A stretch of 64,000 nt of DNA from Caldisericales bacterium (lineage in GTDB: Bacteria > Caldisericota > Caldisericia > Caldisericales > Caldisericaceae). The translations under genes were made by a program, and so were the position numbers. The stretch spans positions 62,001 to 126,000 of the forward strand of contig WFZA01000019.1 of the NCBI GenBank assembly GCA_015489815.1. The letters run 5' to 3'. Every line of letters begins with the position of its first letter. Position 1 is the stretch's first letter. Shown here in pieces: positions 17,169 through 25,649 of this stretch. Under the pieces are notes generated by a model. It was not told where the DNA came from. It made no database searches and was given only the letters and a program-made list of their open reading frames with translations.

Positions 17169-17906
17169 ATGAAATATGCAATAATATCGGATATACATGG
17201 AAATTTAGAAGCATTAGAAACAGCACTGAAGGAGATTGAAAAAGAAGGCATAAAATACATTTTCAGCGCAGGTGACATAGTGGGCTATGGAGCAGATCCT
17301 GAAAAGTGCATTGAATTAATTAGATCAAGAGGAATTTCTTCAGTGATGGGAAATCACGATTATGCAGTTAACAATACATCAGAAGAGGAACTTTTCAATA
17401 GTTATGCAAGGCTTGCTATTCAATGGACGCGCAATACTATTTCGGAAGATGCAAAAAATTTTCTTAGTAGTTTGCCTTTTAGTGTCGTTAAAGATGATTT
17501 CACTCTATTTCACGGCGCACTGGACGAAGAAAGTCCGTTTAACTATATTTTAATGCCTGCAGATTCTGAACTGAGTTTTCAAAATTTAACAACTCAGGTT
17601 GGGTTTTTCGGGCATTCACACGTTGCAGGCTGCTTCATAAAGAGCGAAAACGGAATTATCAGTTACAGAAGCGGAATTATAGACTGTGAAATTTCCATTG
17701 AAGAGGGAAACAAATATTTAATAAATGTAGGAAGTGTAGGCCAACCAAGGGACGGAAATCCAAACGGTGCTTTTGCAATCTTTGATACTGATAAGAGAAT
17801 CGTGCGCATCAAAAGATTTGCCTATGACATAGAAAAGGCGTCTAAAAAGATAATAGATGCCGGGCTGCCGCGTTTTCTTGCGGAAAGACTATTTGAGGGT
17901 GTATAA
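17169..17906 (+). CDS. Calcineurin-like metallophosphoesterase
   Basis: 245 residues with the metal-binding motifs of the family: ISDIHGNLEAL at the N-terminus, SAGDIVGYGADP, VMGNHDYAV, and later LFHGALDE, FGHSHV and NVGSVGQPRDG. It is a YfcE/ApaH-related phosphodiesterase or phosphatase, cytoplasmic, with two divalent metals in the active site; the substrate is unknown. No ribosome-binding site precedes the ATG, consistent with a leaderless transcript. It stands alone between tRNA-Ser and the convergent UPF0104 gene. Confidence 0.88.
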   Translation: MKYAIISDIHGNLEALETALKEIEKEGIKYIFSAGDIVGYGADPEKCIELIRSRGISSVMGNHDYAVNNTSEEELFNSYARLAIQWTRNTISEDAKNFLSSLPFSVVKDDFTLFHGALDEESPFNYILMPADSELSFQNLTTQVGFFGHSHVAGCFIKSENGIISYRSGIIDCEISIEEGNKYLINVGSVGQPRDGNPNGAFAIFDTDKRIVRIKRFAYDIEKASKKIIDAGLPRFLAERLFEGV

Positions 17907-17928
17907 ACTGCTCAAAAAACATTTAATT

Positions 17929-18987
17929 TTATTTTTTCTTATTTTTCTTGCGAAAATCCTTTAGAGTAAGAATTCCACCTAACACAATTAAAGAATAATG
18001 CGTAAAAACACGCCACATAATGATAAATACACCAATTAAAGGCTGCGGGATAAGACCAGCGAACAATGCAAGGATTCCTACTTCTGCAGTGCCGCTTCCT
18101 CCTGGGGTTGGTATGTATGCCGACGCAATGTAGAAAATCAAAGCAGTGATCACAATTTCTGGCCAGGGCGACCGAATGCCAAGTCCTCTCATTAGTAAAA
18201 CTGGAGTAAACAAAACAAGCCCCCACGAGATAAAGCTTAAGAGAAAAGTAAATGCAACTTCATCTTTGTTTGCAGAGAAAATCTTATTTCTTGCATTCTC
18301 AAAATCTACCACTACTTTATGAATTTGCTGAATAGTGGTTTCCAGTTTTTCCTTTGGTACAATTCTTCTGAAAAATCGTTTTCTCGTTATACTATCAATC
18401 CATTTTTCTACGACAAATGGCTTAAACATCGCAAAAACAAAAAGGCTAAAGAACAAAAAAGTCAGGGCAATACCGCTGTTTATTAAAATATTTACTCCGC
18501 GCGACAGATGCCAGTTTGGCTTTGCAATTGCGAGCCATAAAGGAAGAAGCAAAAAAATCGTAATGCGTGTAAAAGTGCCAATAAATGTTTTAATTGCAAC
18601 TATTGCCGTTGAATCTCCAGGCTTTATTTTGCTATCTCTTGAAAGCAGATAAATCTGAAATGGTTCGCCGCCTCCCCCTGAAAATGGAGTAATGCGAGAA
18701 AAGAAACCACCAATCAAAAAAACATTCAGACACTCTTTAAAAGGAATGTTATAGTCCAACATCTGTGCAATGAGCTTCAGGACATAGGCCTCTATCAACC
18801 AATCGATAAACATCAATATAAATGCAAGAAGTAGAAGCACAGGATCGAAAGCTTTAATAAGCGCAATAAAGTTCCAGTTATGTGTAAAAATAGAAACAAA
18901 AACTATACCGACAACTCCAGCAAGAAGTGCATAGAATGTTTCCTTTGCTAAACTTTTCCCGTCAATCTTTTTGTTATAATTATTCAT
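17929..18987 (-). CDS. UPF0104 / lysylphosphatidylglycerol-synthase-TM-like membrane protein
   Basis: 352 residues with eight or so hydrophobic segments. The conserved GGFFSRITPFSGGGGEPFQIYLLSR region (around residue 95; glycine run plus E-P) and YIPTPGGSGTAEVG near residue 300 are the hallmarks of the YbhN/AglD/MprF-N family. Proteins of this family are linked to lipid or polyprenol-sugar handling; a function here cannot be assigned. It lies convergent to the metallophosphoesterase gene, with the stop 22 bases from that gene's end. Confidence 0.85.
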   Translation of the reverse strand: MNNYNKKIDGKSLAKETFYALLAGVVGIVFVSIFTHNWNFIALIKAFDPVLLLLAFILMFIDWLIEAYVLKLIAQMLDYNIPFKECLNVFLIGGFFSRITPFSGGGGEPFQIYLLSRDSKIKPGDSTAIVAIKTFIGTFTRITIFLLLPLWLAIAKPNWHLSRGVNILINSGIALTFLFFSLFVFAMFKPFVVEKWIDSITRKRFFRRIVPKEKLETTIQQIHKVVVDFENARNKIFSANKDEVAFTFLLSFISWGLVLFTPVLLMRGLGIRSPWPEIVITALIFYIASAYIPTPGGSGTAEVGILALFAGLIPQPLIGVFIIMWRVFTHYSLIVLGGILTLKDFRKKNKKK

Positions 18988-19050
18988 TATTTACACCAAT
19001 GAATAATATACCGCAATTGCTCAAAAAGCAAAAACTTAAAAAGAGAATTA

Positions 19051-20631
19051 TCAGTATTTGAATGAACTTCCCCCGATGAATTCACGTAAAATAGAAGTAG
19101 GCGGAATTTCCTCAGTGAGTAGTGGCAAAAAATGTGAAAGAAAATTCAAAAGCCTGAGAGATTCACCGTATTCTGGTTCTCTATAGTCGATTGCACGGAG
19201 TGCCACCTCTGCACGGACCCTGAGAACGGCAAGTTCGTATACGAGTGCCGAGTTAAACATTATATCGGCATTTTCCTGATATGGGAATATATACTTTTCT
19301 TCTCCTCTTATAACTGTAGGCCACCGTTTTATTGTTTCGGCGGCAGAAATTCCACGGAAGTGCTTATCTCTCACAATTCTGCGGATAAGGCGGGTATCCC
19401 GTGTAGGGATTCTGTTTATTCTGTCAATGTTTAACTGCGTAAGAGCGCTCACATAGACTCTGAATTTCTCTCTTTCAGGTATTTTTTCCGTAAGTGCGGG
19501 GTTAAGTCCGTGAATGCCTTCAAGTACAATTATTCCGTTTTTCTTTAATTTAAGTTTTCTTCCTTTTTCACTCTTTCCTGTGAAGAAATTATAACGTGGA
19601 AGCTGCACTTCTTTTCCGTCAAGCAATGCTAAAAGTTGTCGTTGCAGTAAATCGTGGTCTATTGCATCAAAGCAATCGTAATCAGGCTTTCCGTCTTCAG
19701 AAAGTGGTGTTCTTTCTCTATCAACGAAGTAGTCATCAGTAGAGATAACAACCGGCAGGAACCCATTTACCCGAAGCTGTATCCTCAGGCGCTTTGCGCT
19801 GGTCGTTTTTCCCGATGAACTTGGGCCTGCGATAAGCACGATTCGTGCGCCTTTTGCCTTTATCATATCTGCAATATCAGATATTTTTTTCTCGTGAAGG
19901 GCTTCCTGCACTTTAATTACTGTGGAGATGCTCCCGTTGGTAATTGCATCATTTAAGTCGCCTACATGGCTTATTTGCAAGCTTTTTACCCACTGCTTGG
20001 ATTCCTGGAAAGTATCAAATAGTTTTCTTCTATTCGCAATCTTGCTTACTTTGTTGACATTTTCTCTGTCAGGAAGCAAAATGAGGAAACCTGGATCGAA
20101 CGGTACTACATCAAAAACCTTCAGCATACCCGTGAAAGGTAGTAGGGGGCCCGCAAAGTATACATAGTAACCGTCTATGAAGTATAGTGGAATTGTATCT
20201 TTGGAAAGATACTTAAGGAGTTTTATATCGTCTTTCCTATTTTCGCTTTCCAGTCTTCGCATTGCTTCTTCTTTTGTGAACATAAACTTCTGAATTCGTT
20301 TATTTTCTTTAGTAATCTTTTTAAGGCAGCCCTCAAGATCATAAACAATATCTTTTCCGTCTTTTCCTTCTATCTCACCGTAAAGTGCATCGCCGTATGA
20401 ATGCATAATGTTTACTCTTAAATTAGGATTAATTTTTCTAATGCAATAAGAAGCAATAAATGCAAGAGTACGCTCATAGGTACGTCTTCCTTCTCCCTCC
20501 GATACGGTAAGTAGTTTTATTCTCGTAGTTTCTTCCACTTCGTCTAAAAAACCCATACGCTGATTGTTTACAAGCGCACAGGTATATGGGTAATCAACTT
20601 TGCCTACGATGTCCAAAATTCTTTTTTTCAT
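19051..20631 (-). CDS. Uridine kinase-like nucleoside kinase with ThrRS-related N-terminal region
   Basis: 526 residues. The C-terminal half (from about residue 270) is a phosphoribulokinase/uridine kinase domain with Walker A AGPSSSGKTTSAKRL, then STDDYFVDRERTPL and VLEGIHGLNP. The N-terminal half, including MHSYGDALYGEI, resembles the ThrRS additional domain seen in the long nucleoside kinases of Thermotoga and clostridia. It would phosphorylate a nucleoside in salvage; uridine is the default assumption. GAGGTGATATAGT precedes the ATG and a good promoter sits 33 bases upstream. Confidence 0.83.
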   Translation of the reverse strand: MKKRILDIVGKVDYPYTCALVNNQRMGFLDEVEETTRIKLLTVSEGEGRRTYERTLAFIASYCIRKINPNLRVNIMHSYGDALYGEIEGKDGKDIVYDLEGCLKKITKENKRIQKFMFTKEEAMRRLESENRKDDIKLLKYLSKDTIPLYFIDGYYVYFAGPLLPFTGMLKVFDVVPFDPGFLILLPDRENVNKVSKIANRRKLFDTFQESKQWVKSLQISHVGDLNDAITNGSISTVIKVQEALHEKKISDIADMIKAKGARIVLIAGPSSSGKTTSAKRLRIQLRVNGFLPVVISTDDYFVDRERTPLSEDGKPDYDCFDAIDHDLLQRQLLALLDGKEVQLPRYNFFTGKSEKGRKLKLKKNGIIVLEGIHGLNPALTEKIPEREKFRVYVSALTQLNIDRINRIPTRDTRLIRRIVRDKHFRGISAAETIKRWPTVIRGEEKYIFPYQENADIMFNSALVYELAVLRVRAEVALRAIDYREPEYGESLRLLNFLSHFLPLLTEEIPPTSILREFIGGSSFKY

Positions 20632-20663
20632 ACTATATCACCTCTTATTTATTATGGGTTAAA

Positions 20664-20691
20664 ATTATATAATCAATTAGAAATATTGCAA
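20664..20691 (-). promoter_or_regulatory. Promoter of the nucleoside kinase gene, TTGCAA-16-TATAAT
   Basis: The reverse strand reads TTGCAA (20691-20686), 16 bp, TATAAT (20669-20664), 33 bases before the start codon. Confidence 0.7.
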
Positions 20692-20721
20692 ATAAGCCCA
20701 TTCAACGCATTAAGCAAAGCG

Positions 20722-20752
20722 TTTACCATTTTTCTTCTCTTAATGATATAAT
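20722..20752 (+). promoter_or_regulatory. Extended -10 promoter giving a probable leaderless mRNA
   Basis: TGATATAAT contains a perfect -10 (TATAAT, 20747-20752) with an upstream TG. The expected transcription start is at 20759-20760, the ATG itself. The best -35 is TTTACC at 20722, 19 bp away, so the extended -10 probably dominates. Confidence 0.55.
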
Positions 20753-20759
20753 AAATTTA

Positions 20760-22367
20760 ATGGAACATAGTGGGGCAGCCGTTAATGATAGATTGATAAA
20801 TCAAACAGTGGATATAATTTCTTTAGTGTACATCGCTTTTTTAATTGTGCTTCTTATTATCCGCTGGCATATATTTCCCGTATTTATCGATATTTATTAC
20901 CACCTTGCCGTTATGCAGGGGTATAACCTTGCAGAAGGGATTACTAAAAACGCCTATTGGGAATTTGCCCCATTTGGAAGGCCTCAGCTCTATCCTCCGC
21001 TTTTACACCTTTTGATGCTAATTTTGTATAAGTTTCACATAAGTTTGCCGTTTATTGCTAAGTTCACAAGTTTTATTATGTTCCCCTTAACGCTCCTTAC
21101 GGAATGGTGGATTGTAAAAAAGATATATAATTCGAAAGCTGCACTTTTTTCAGTAGTTTTCCTGGGCAGTATCTATCAGTTCTTCTGGCACTCAAGCGTC
21201 CTTTCTGCAGCAGCACTCACGCAGATTCTGGGGCTTTTTGCATTTTTAGCAATTGAAAAGGATAAAAAATTTGCTTCCGCTATACTTATTACGCTTATGC
21301 TTTACTCTCACATAGCAATTCCGTATTTTTATTTTGCTGCATTTCTCTTATATGGACTGCTGCGTAAGGAAAAAAGGAAACTTATTTTAAGTTCGATTTT
21401 TATCTCCGCCATTTTATTTTCTCCGTGGCTTATCCACCTTGTAGCTCATCTTTCATTTATTCATATTAGAAGCAGTCTAGGGAATGATGCTGTCCCGTTA
21501 ACGATGCATCTATACATATGGATATGGCTTTTTGGGGTAATAGGTATTGCTGTAGTAATAAAGAAGCGAAAGGAATTTTTATTTCCACTTATTCTTTTTG
21601 TGGTGCTTATACCTATTGCATTTACTTACAGGCAAAGGTTTTTTGAGATTCACGGACTTATTCCTATTTCTATACTTGCAGGGATTGGCGTATCGAGCCT
21701 GCTTCACTTTGCCAAAAACAAAAAGAACATTCTGATATTTACAATTTTATTAGTAGTGCTTTTTGGATTTACAACCCCTGTGGTAAACATTACCTATAGA
21801 AAAGTTCATTTTAGATGGGATCAGCCGCTCGCATTTGCACTAATTAAAAATATTAATCCTGTAAATGGAGGGCGTAAAGATAACTTTCCCTATAAACCTG
21901 CACAAAGGCCTGATATAAAACCACCAGTACTTTATCCTCGAAAAAGCATAATGACGAAAAGTAACATTCAACTTGCTCATTTTATTAGTAAAACCACTAA
22001 AACAGGGAGTACGATTTATGTACCCGATGGACCGCTTGCAGACTTTATTTTTGCGTTTAGCAAACGCCCTGTAAGTAGCGGAATGCTTGGTGAAGTAAAA
22101 CCATACAAAAGGTCTTTCCCTCAGGATTGTGCATATATGCTTATCCCTGGAGATGTTTTGAGCGTGCCGCCTCCAATGGATGAAACATTTAATAGAGTTA
22201 CATTTACGAATGGATTTACGATATTTGAAAATAAAAGGTCCGTAAAGAAAGTATTTCCTGAAAAGCCTGTTTTCCCAAATTGGTTGAGCTTTATTCTTAT
22301 CGGCATAAGTGCTATAATAATTACACTTGATTTTATGAAGAAGCGGAGGGCAAATGGCAATATTTGA
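20760..22367 (+). CDS. GT-C-type glycosyltransferase-like integral membrane protein
   Basis: 535 residues with 10 or more hydrophobic segments, then a soluble C-terminal part (residues about 375-500) and a final membrane anchor. An acidic motif in the first extracytoplasmic loop, FIDIYYHLAVMQGYN, and the adjacent WEFAPFGRPQLYPPLLHLL resemble lipid-linked-sugar-using GT-C enzymes. A sugar transferase at the outer face of the membrane is therefore likely; donor and acceptor are unknown. There is no ribosome-binding site. Its end overlaps sdaAB by 14 bases. Confidence 0.62.
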   Translation: MEHSGAAVNDRLINQTVDIISLVYIAFLIVLLIIRWHIFPVFIDIYYHLAVMQGYNLAEGITKNAYWEFAPFGRPQLYPPLLHLLMLILYKFHISLPFIAKFTSFIMFPLTLLTEWWIVKKIYNSKAALFSVVFLGSIYQFFWHSSVLSAAALTQILGLFAFLAIEKDKKFASAILITLMLYSHIAIPYFYFAAFLLYGLLRKEKRKLILSSIFISAILFSPWLIHLVAHLSFIHIRSSLGNDAVPLTMHLYIWIWLFGVIGIAVVIKKRKEFLFPLILFVVLIPIAFTYRQRFFEIHGLIPISILAGIGVSSLLHFAKNKKNILIFTILLVVLFGFTTPVVNITYRKVHFRWDQPLAFALIKNINPVNGGRKDNFPYKPAQRPDIKPPVLYPRKSIMTKSNIQLAHFISKTTKTGSTIYVPDGPLADFIFAFSKRPVSSGMLGEVKPYKRSFPQDCAYMLIPGDVLSVPPPMDETFNRVTFTNGFTIFENKRSVKKVFPEKPVFPNWLSFILIGISAIIITLDFMKKRRANGNI

Positions 22368-23022
22368 TATTATAGGGCCTGTGATGATCGGACCGTCAAG
22401 TTCTCATACGGCGGGTGCTGCGCGCATTGGATACTTTGCAAGAGAAATTTTTGGAGATAGTTTCGACTTTGTTGAAGTAGATTTGTTTAACTCTTTTGCA
22501 GACACCGGCAAAGGACACGGAACGGACATAGCAATTATTGGCGGTTTGCTGGGGTTTGAGCCGGACGACCCCCGCATTTTGCATTCATTTGAGATAGCCA
22601 CAGAACGAGGAATAAAATTTCGTATAAACTGGAATAAAGAGGAAAACGAAGATTTGCCGCCTAATACTGCAAAAATCACTTTTTATGAAAACTCAACTCC
22701 GTTTTACATTGTCGGCAATTCAATTGGAGGCGGAAAAGTTGAGATTATCAATATAAACGGGTATGAGGTAAAACTCTCGGGCAAGCACTTTGCACTTATT
22801 ATAAGCGCTCTGGACACTCTGGGTATTGCGGCATACATCACCAACATCATTGCAAAATCAGGCATTAATATCGCATCAATGGACATTAAAAGGGACTCTT
22901 CAATAGGTGAGTCGCTCTCTGTTATAAAACTGGATAGCGAATTTCCTGATGAGGAAATTGCAGAATTCTATAAAAACCCTCACATTAAAAATGTAATAAA
23001 GATAAGGAAGCTCAGCGAATGA
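22354..23022 (+). CDS. sdaAB: L-serine dehydratase, iron-sulfur type, beta subunit
   Basis: 222 residues. The N-terminal FDIIGPVMIGPSSSHTAGAARIG is the serine dehydratase beta-domain signature, and the C-terminal part (from about residue 145) is an ACT-like regulatory domain (SALDTLGIAAYITNI). With SdaAA it deaminates L-serine to pyruvate and ammonia, feeding the POR pathway. It overlaps the upstream membrane-protein gene by 14 bases and sdaAA by four. GCGGAGGG lies upstream of the ATG inside the preceding gene. Confidence 0.92.
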   Translation: MAIFDIIGPVMIGPSSSHTAGAARIGYFAREIFGDSFDFVEVDLFNSFADTGKGHGTDIAIIGGLLGFEPDDPRILHSFEIATERGIKFRINWNKEENEDLPPNTAKITFYENSTPFYIVGNSIGGGKVEIININGYEVKLSGKHFALIISALDTLGIAAYITNIIAKSGINIASMDIKRDSSIGESLSVIKLDSEFPDEEIAEFYKNPHIKNVIKIRKLSE

Positions 23023-23909
23023 TTAAAAAAGTAAAATTCAAAACATTCAAAGATTTAAAAGCGCAGGTTTTAAGAAGCGGGTTAACTCTGCCAGAATTTT
23101 TGAAAAACTACGAGGCGGTTAACCAGGGCATTACTGTAGAAGAAGCAGAAAAAAGAATGAAACTCAGACTGAATGTAATGAAAAAGAACATAGAGAACGG
23201 CCTGAAACACCCAAATGTATCCCGCACAGGGCTTACAAACGGCGGCGCATACAAGGTAAAAGAATTTTTTGAAAATAAGGGCGCGCTTTTGCTTTCCTCG
23301 GAATTTACCGAGGTAATAATGAACACACTTGCAGTTTCCGAAACGAATGCCTGTATGGGACGAATTGTTGCAGCTCCAACTGCAGGTGCCTGTGGTGTTT
23401 TACCCGGTGCTTTACTTACAATTGCAAAGCACAAGAATATATCAGTCGAAAGACTCGTTGACGCTCTGTTTGTTTCTGGCGGTATAGGCGAGGTAATCGG
23501 AAAGATAGCAAGTTTGTCCGGCGCAAAGCACGGATGTCAGGCAGAAATCGGTTCTGCAACTTCTATGGCAGCTGGTGCAATCGTTTCAATTTTCTCCGAT
23601 GACATAGATGCGATAGAAAGTGCTGCTGCATTTGCAATGAAAAATCTCCTGGGGCTTGTTTGCGACCCGATTGGCGGATATGTAGAAATACCCTGTATAA
23701 AACGAAATGTAAGCGGTGCATTTAATGCAATTTCCTCTGCTGAAATGGCACTTGCTGGCATCCGAACAGTTATTCCGTTTGACGAAGTCGTACTTGCAAT
23801 GAAACGAATTGGCGAGAAAATGTCACCAACTTTAAAAGAAACAGCAGAAGGAGGGCTTGCTACGACTCCTACTGCAAAGGAACTGGTAAAGCGGATAAAG
23901 TCTGGGTAG
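23019..23909 (+). CDS. sdaAA: L-serine dehydratase, iron-sulfur type, alpha subunit
   Basis: 296 residues. Cysteines in NACMGRIVAAPTAGACG, KHGCQAEIGSAT and VCDPIGGYVEIPC fit the 4Fe-4S ligands and conserved positions of the alpha subunit, and AGACGVLPGALL and SATSMAAGA are family signatures. The start overlaps the sdaAB stop (ATGA). The enzyme is oxygen-sensitive, in keeping with an anaerobe. It ends 5 bases before a convergent gene with no visible terminator. Confidence 0.93.
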   Translation: MIKKVKFKTFKDLKAQVLRSGLTLPEFLKNYEAVNQGITVEEAEKRMKLRLNVMKKNIENGLKHPNVSRTGLTNGGAYKVKEFFENKGALLLSSEFTEVIMNTLAVSETNACMGRIVAAPTAGACGVLPGALLTIAKHKNISVERLVDALFVSGGIGEVIGKIASLSGAKHGCQAEIGSATSMAAGAIVSIFSDDIDAIESAAAFAMKNLLGLVCDPIGGYVEIPCIKRNVSGAFNAISSAEMALAGIRTVIPFDEVVLAMKRIGEKMSPTLKETAEGGLATTPTAKELVKRIKSG

Positions 23910-23914
23910 TTGTG

Positions 23915-24334
23915 TTAAATTGCTGCGTATTCCTTTATTTTACTAAATACGGCAGGAAGTTCTTCTACGCTGCGTACAATCATAATGAGTGAATTTCTGA
24001 TCATAGGATTTAACAAGTCAAGAGTTGGCTTTCTCGTGTCGTCCAGAATACCAAATGTCGGTTTCCCAATTGCGTAAGCATAGCCGAGTTCCCATGCAGT
24101 CCCTGCATCCACATCCGTACCATTCAAAATGCCAAAAACCGCATCAGCGCGTTGTAACTTTTCCAGGTCGTTTTTAAAGAAGAACTTGCTGTCGTTCTCG
24201 CCTCTTTTAAACAATCCTGCGTCTCGGTGAGGAAGAAATGTTTCAAATCCGGCATTTCTAAATATAGAATCAATCTTTTCTCCGTACTGTCTTTCACCCT
24301 CAGTAAAAAGTGGCTCAGCAATATATATGAGCAT
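23915..24334 (-). CDS. Nucleoside 2-deoxyribosyltransferase-like protein
   Basis: 139 residues with the family pattern: IYIAEPLFTEGERQY near the start, ADAVFGILNGTDVDAGTAWELGYAYAIGKP with the catalytic glutamate in GTAWELGYA, and a C-terminal aromatic-poor tail. Members exchange or hydrolyse the base of deoxynucleosides. Related proteins also hydrolyse dNMPs, so the reaction is uncertain. GGAGGTG precedes the ATG. It is transcribed convergently with sdaAA. Confidence 0.8.
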   Translation of the reverse strand: MLIYIAEPLFTEGERQYGEKIDSIFRNAGFETFLPHRDAGLFKRGENDSKFFFKNDLEKLQRADAVFGILNGTDVDAGTAWELGYAYAIGKPTFGILDDTRKPTLDLLNPMIRNSLIMIVRSVEELPAVFSKIKEYAAI

Positions 24335-24489
24335 TCTTCACCTCCATTTATTTACTAATACTGATATTGTATAACAAAATCATTTCGTGTAAAACGATTT
24401 TTTTCCTTTTAACGAATTTAATCCACAATCAATAAGTGAAAATCGTTCTTTTTCTAAATTACGCAGGGGCATGGAACTTCAAAATCAAA

Positions 24490-24834
24490 TTATTTAACTT
24501 GTACGATTTTGTCCCCATCAAGTTTCACTCTTTTTGCAAATGAAAGTTCAGTTTTATTTCCGATAGCTGAATAATTAAATCCTCTGTCTTCAAATTCTCG
24601 ATGTAGTGCGGCTAAATATGCCGCTCGTGCGCTTGTCCAACCTGGATTACCAACTTCTCTATTAAATGCTTGTATTAAATCTTTATTTGACAGGTCTCTA
24701 AACCTTGTGCGGAATTCTTCGTAAAAGTTTCTTTGCGATGCACCGTTTTCTTGCTTAAGCACCTTTGAATTGTTTAAGTTTTGTGCTGCAGTTTTTTCTG
24801 TGCCACTCTTTACTTTATTTCTGTTCTTTTTCAT
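24490..24834 (-). CDS. Conserved small protein of unknown function behind a structured leader
   Basis: 114 residues. The first 35 are lysine/asparagine-rich and probably disordered. A compact core follows: FRDLSNKDLIQAFNREV, then WTSARAAYLAALHREFEDRG, predicted helical, and a beta-like tail ending in DGDKIVQVK. I recall similar hypothetical proteins in other bacteria but know no function. Its start has GAAAGGAGAC upstream. The gene sits just downstream of a promoter, a roughly 125-base structured leader and a terminator, so expression is probably set by attenuation. Confidence 0.65.
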   Translation of the reverse strand: MKKNRNKVKSGTEKTAAQNLNNSKVLKQENGASQRNFYEEFRTRFRDLSNKDLIQAFNREVGNPGWTSARAAYLAALHREFEDRGFNYSAIGNKTELSFAKRVKLDGDKIVQVK

Positions 24835-24862
24835 TTTTGTCTCCTTTCATAAATTTATATAG

Positions 24863-24987
24863 CAAAAAACCTGTGCTCCAACTTTTGCTAAAGCACAGGT
24901 TTTATTATCCTAAAATTAAAAACCTTCGCTTTAGCACCCATTTTTTATAAAGGCAGGGGCAAGTTGAAGCTTAAATTCTCACCTTTC
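24863..24987 (-). ncRNA. Candidate attenuator/riboswitch-like leader RNA
   Basis: Transcript predicted from the promoter at 24994-25021. Three nested pairings are visible on the reverse strand: CTTCAACTT with AAGTTGGAG (9 bp, one wobble), TGCTAAAGC with GCTTTAGCA (9 bp, perfect), and AGGTTTT with AAAACCT (7 bp). These use the 5' half of the terminator hairpin, so the fold competes with termination. I recognise no known riboswitch consensus. It could equally be a free small RNA that ends at the terminator. Confidence 0.55.
24864..24903 (-). terminator. Intrinsic terminator between leader and small-protein gene
   Basis: On the reverse strand AAACCTGTGCT pairs with AGCACAGGTTT (11 bp), followed by a run of T. 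It lies 29 bases upstream of the start codon of the gene at 24834, so it ends or attenuates the leader transcript. Confidence 0.8.
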
Positions 24988-24993
24988 ACATAA

Positions 24994-25021
24994 ATCATAA
25001 CGCTTAAAAATTTAAAGTCAA
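24994..25021 (-). promoter_or_regulatory. Promoter of the leader RNA, TTGACT-16-TATGAT
   Basis: The reverse strand reads TTGACT (25021-25016), 16 bp, TATGAT (24999-24994), with a start point expected near 24987. Confidence 0.7.
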
Positions 25022-25030
25022 TAGAAAATT

Positions 25031-25058
25031 TTGATAATCCGCTCTAAAGTGATAAAAT
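25031..25058 (+). promoter_or_regulatory. Promoter of the DUF2148 gene, TTGATA-16-TAAAAT
   Basis: TTGATA (25031-25036), 16 bp, TAAAAT (25053-25058), 35 bases before the start. It is divergent from the leader promoter; the two -35 boxes are 9 bases apart. Confidence 0.7.
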
Positions 25059-25093
25059 GCACTAAAAATAGTTACGAATTTTAAGGAGGTTTT

Positions 25094-25597
25094 ATGTTGA
25101 AATTAAATCCAGAAAGAGAAAAAGATATTTTACTAAATGCCGCAGAGCAAATGTGTGTCGCTGCAAGGACTGCGCCTAAAGCAAATGGTGAGGATATTAT
25201 TGTAACAGGTATACTCGACGGGGAAGAACTGAAAAAGGTGCAGGAAGAAATGAAAAGAATAGGCAATGAAAAAGGATGGCACTATATGGTGCGAGATGCG
25301 GAAAACATAGAAAATAAAGTAGTGGTGCTTATCGGTGCAAAGCCTAAAAGTTACCCTTCTGTGTTCTGCAACCCTCACGACGATAGAATTGGGAAGTGCA
25401 TTGAGTCTGCTGTGGATATGGGCATTGCAATCGGGTCGGCAGCTTCCACCGCTATGCAGCTAAAAGTTGACACACGTATTATGCTGAGCATTGGAATTGC
25501 AGTGGTAAATCTCAAACTGCTTGGTGACGATGTAGATATGGTGTACGGAATTCCGCTGAGCATTTCTGGCAAAAATCCTTTCTTTGACAGAAAATAA
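25094..25597 (+). CDS. DUF2148 ferredoxin-domain-like protein
   Basis: 167 residues of the DUF2148 family: NAAEQMCVAARTAPKANGED near the start, then VLIGAKPKSYPSVFCNPH, IGSAASTAMQLKVDTRIM and a C-terminal VYGIPLSISGKNPFFDRK. The family occurs in anaerobes and has conserved cysteines, but its function is unknown to me; nitroreductase-like sequence features have led to redox suggestions. AAGGAGG precedes the ATG. It is a single-gene unit with its own promoter. Confidence 0.8.
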   Translation: MLKLNPEREKDILLNAAEQMCVAARTAPKANGEDIIVTGILDGEELKKVQEEMKRIGNEKGWHYMVRDAENIENKVVVLIGAKPKSYPSVFCNPHDDRIGKCIESAVDMGIAIGSAASTAMQLKVDTRIMLSIGIAVVNLKLLGDDVDMVYGIPLSISGKNPFFDRK

Positions 25598-25649
25598 AAA
25601 GTAGTAAAAGTTTTCTTTAATTTGAATTTATAGGTAAGATATAAATTCC

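Noticed and set aside
24863-24987. SAM, preQ1, TPP, purine, fluoride or c-di-GMP riboswitch
   Set aside because: None of the conserved core sequences I know for these classes is present, so the leader is left unassigned.
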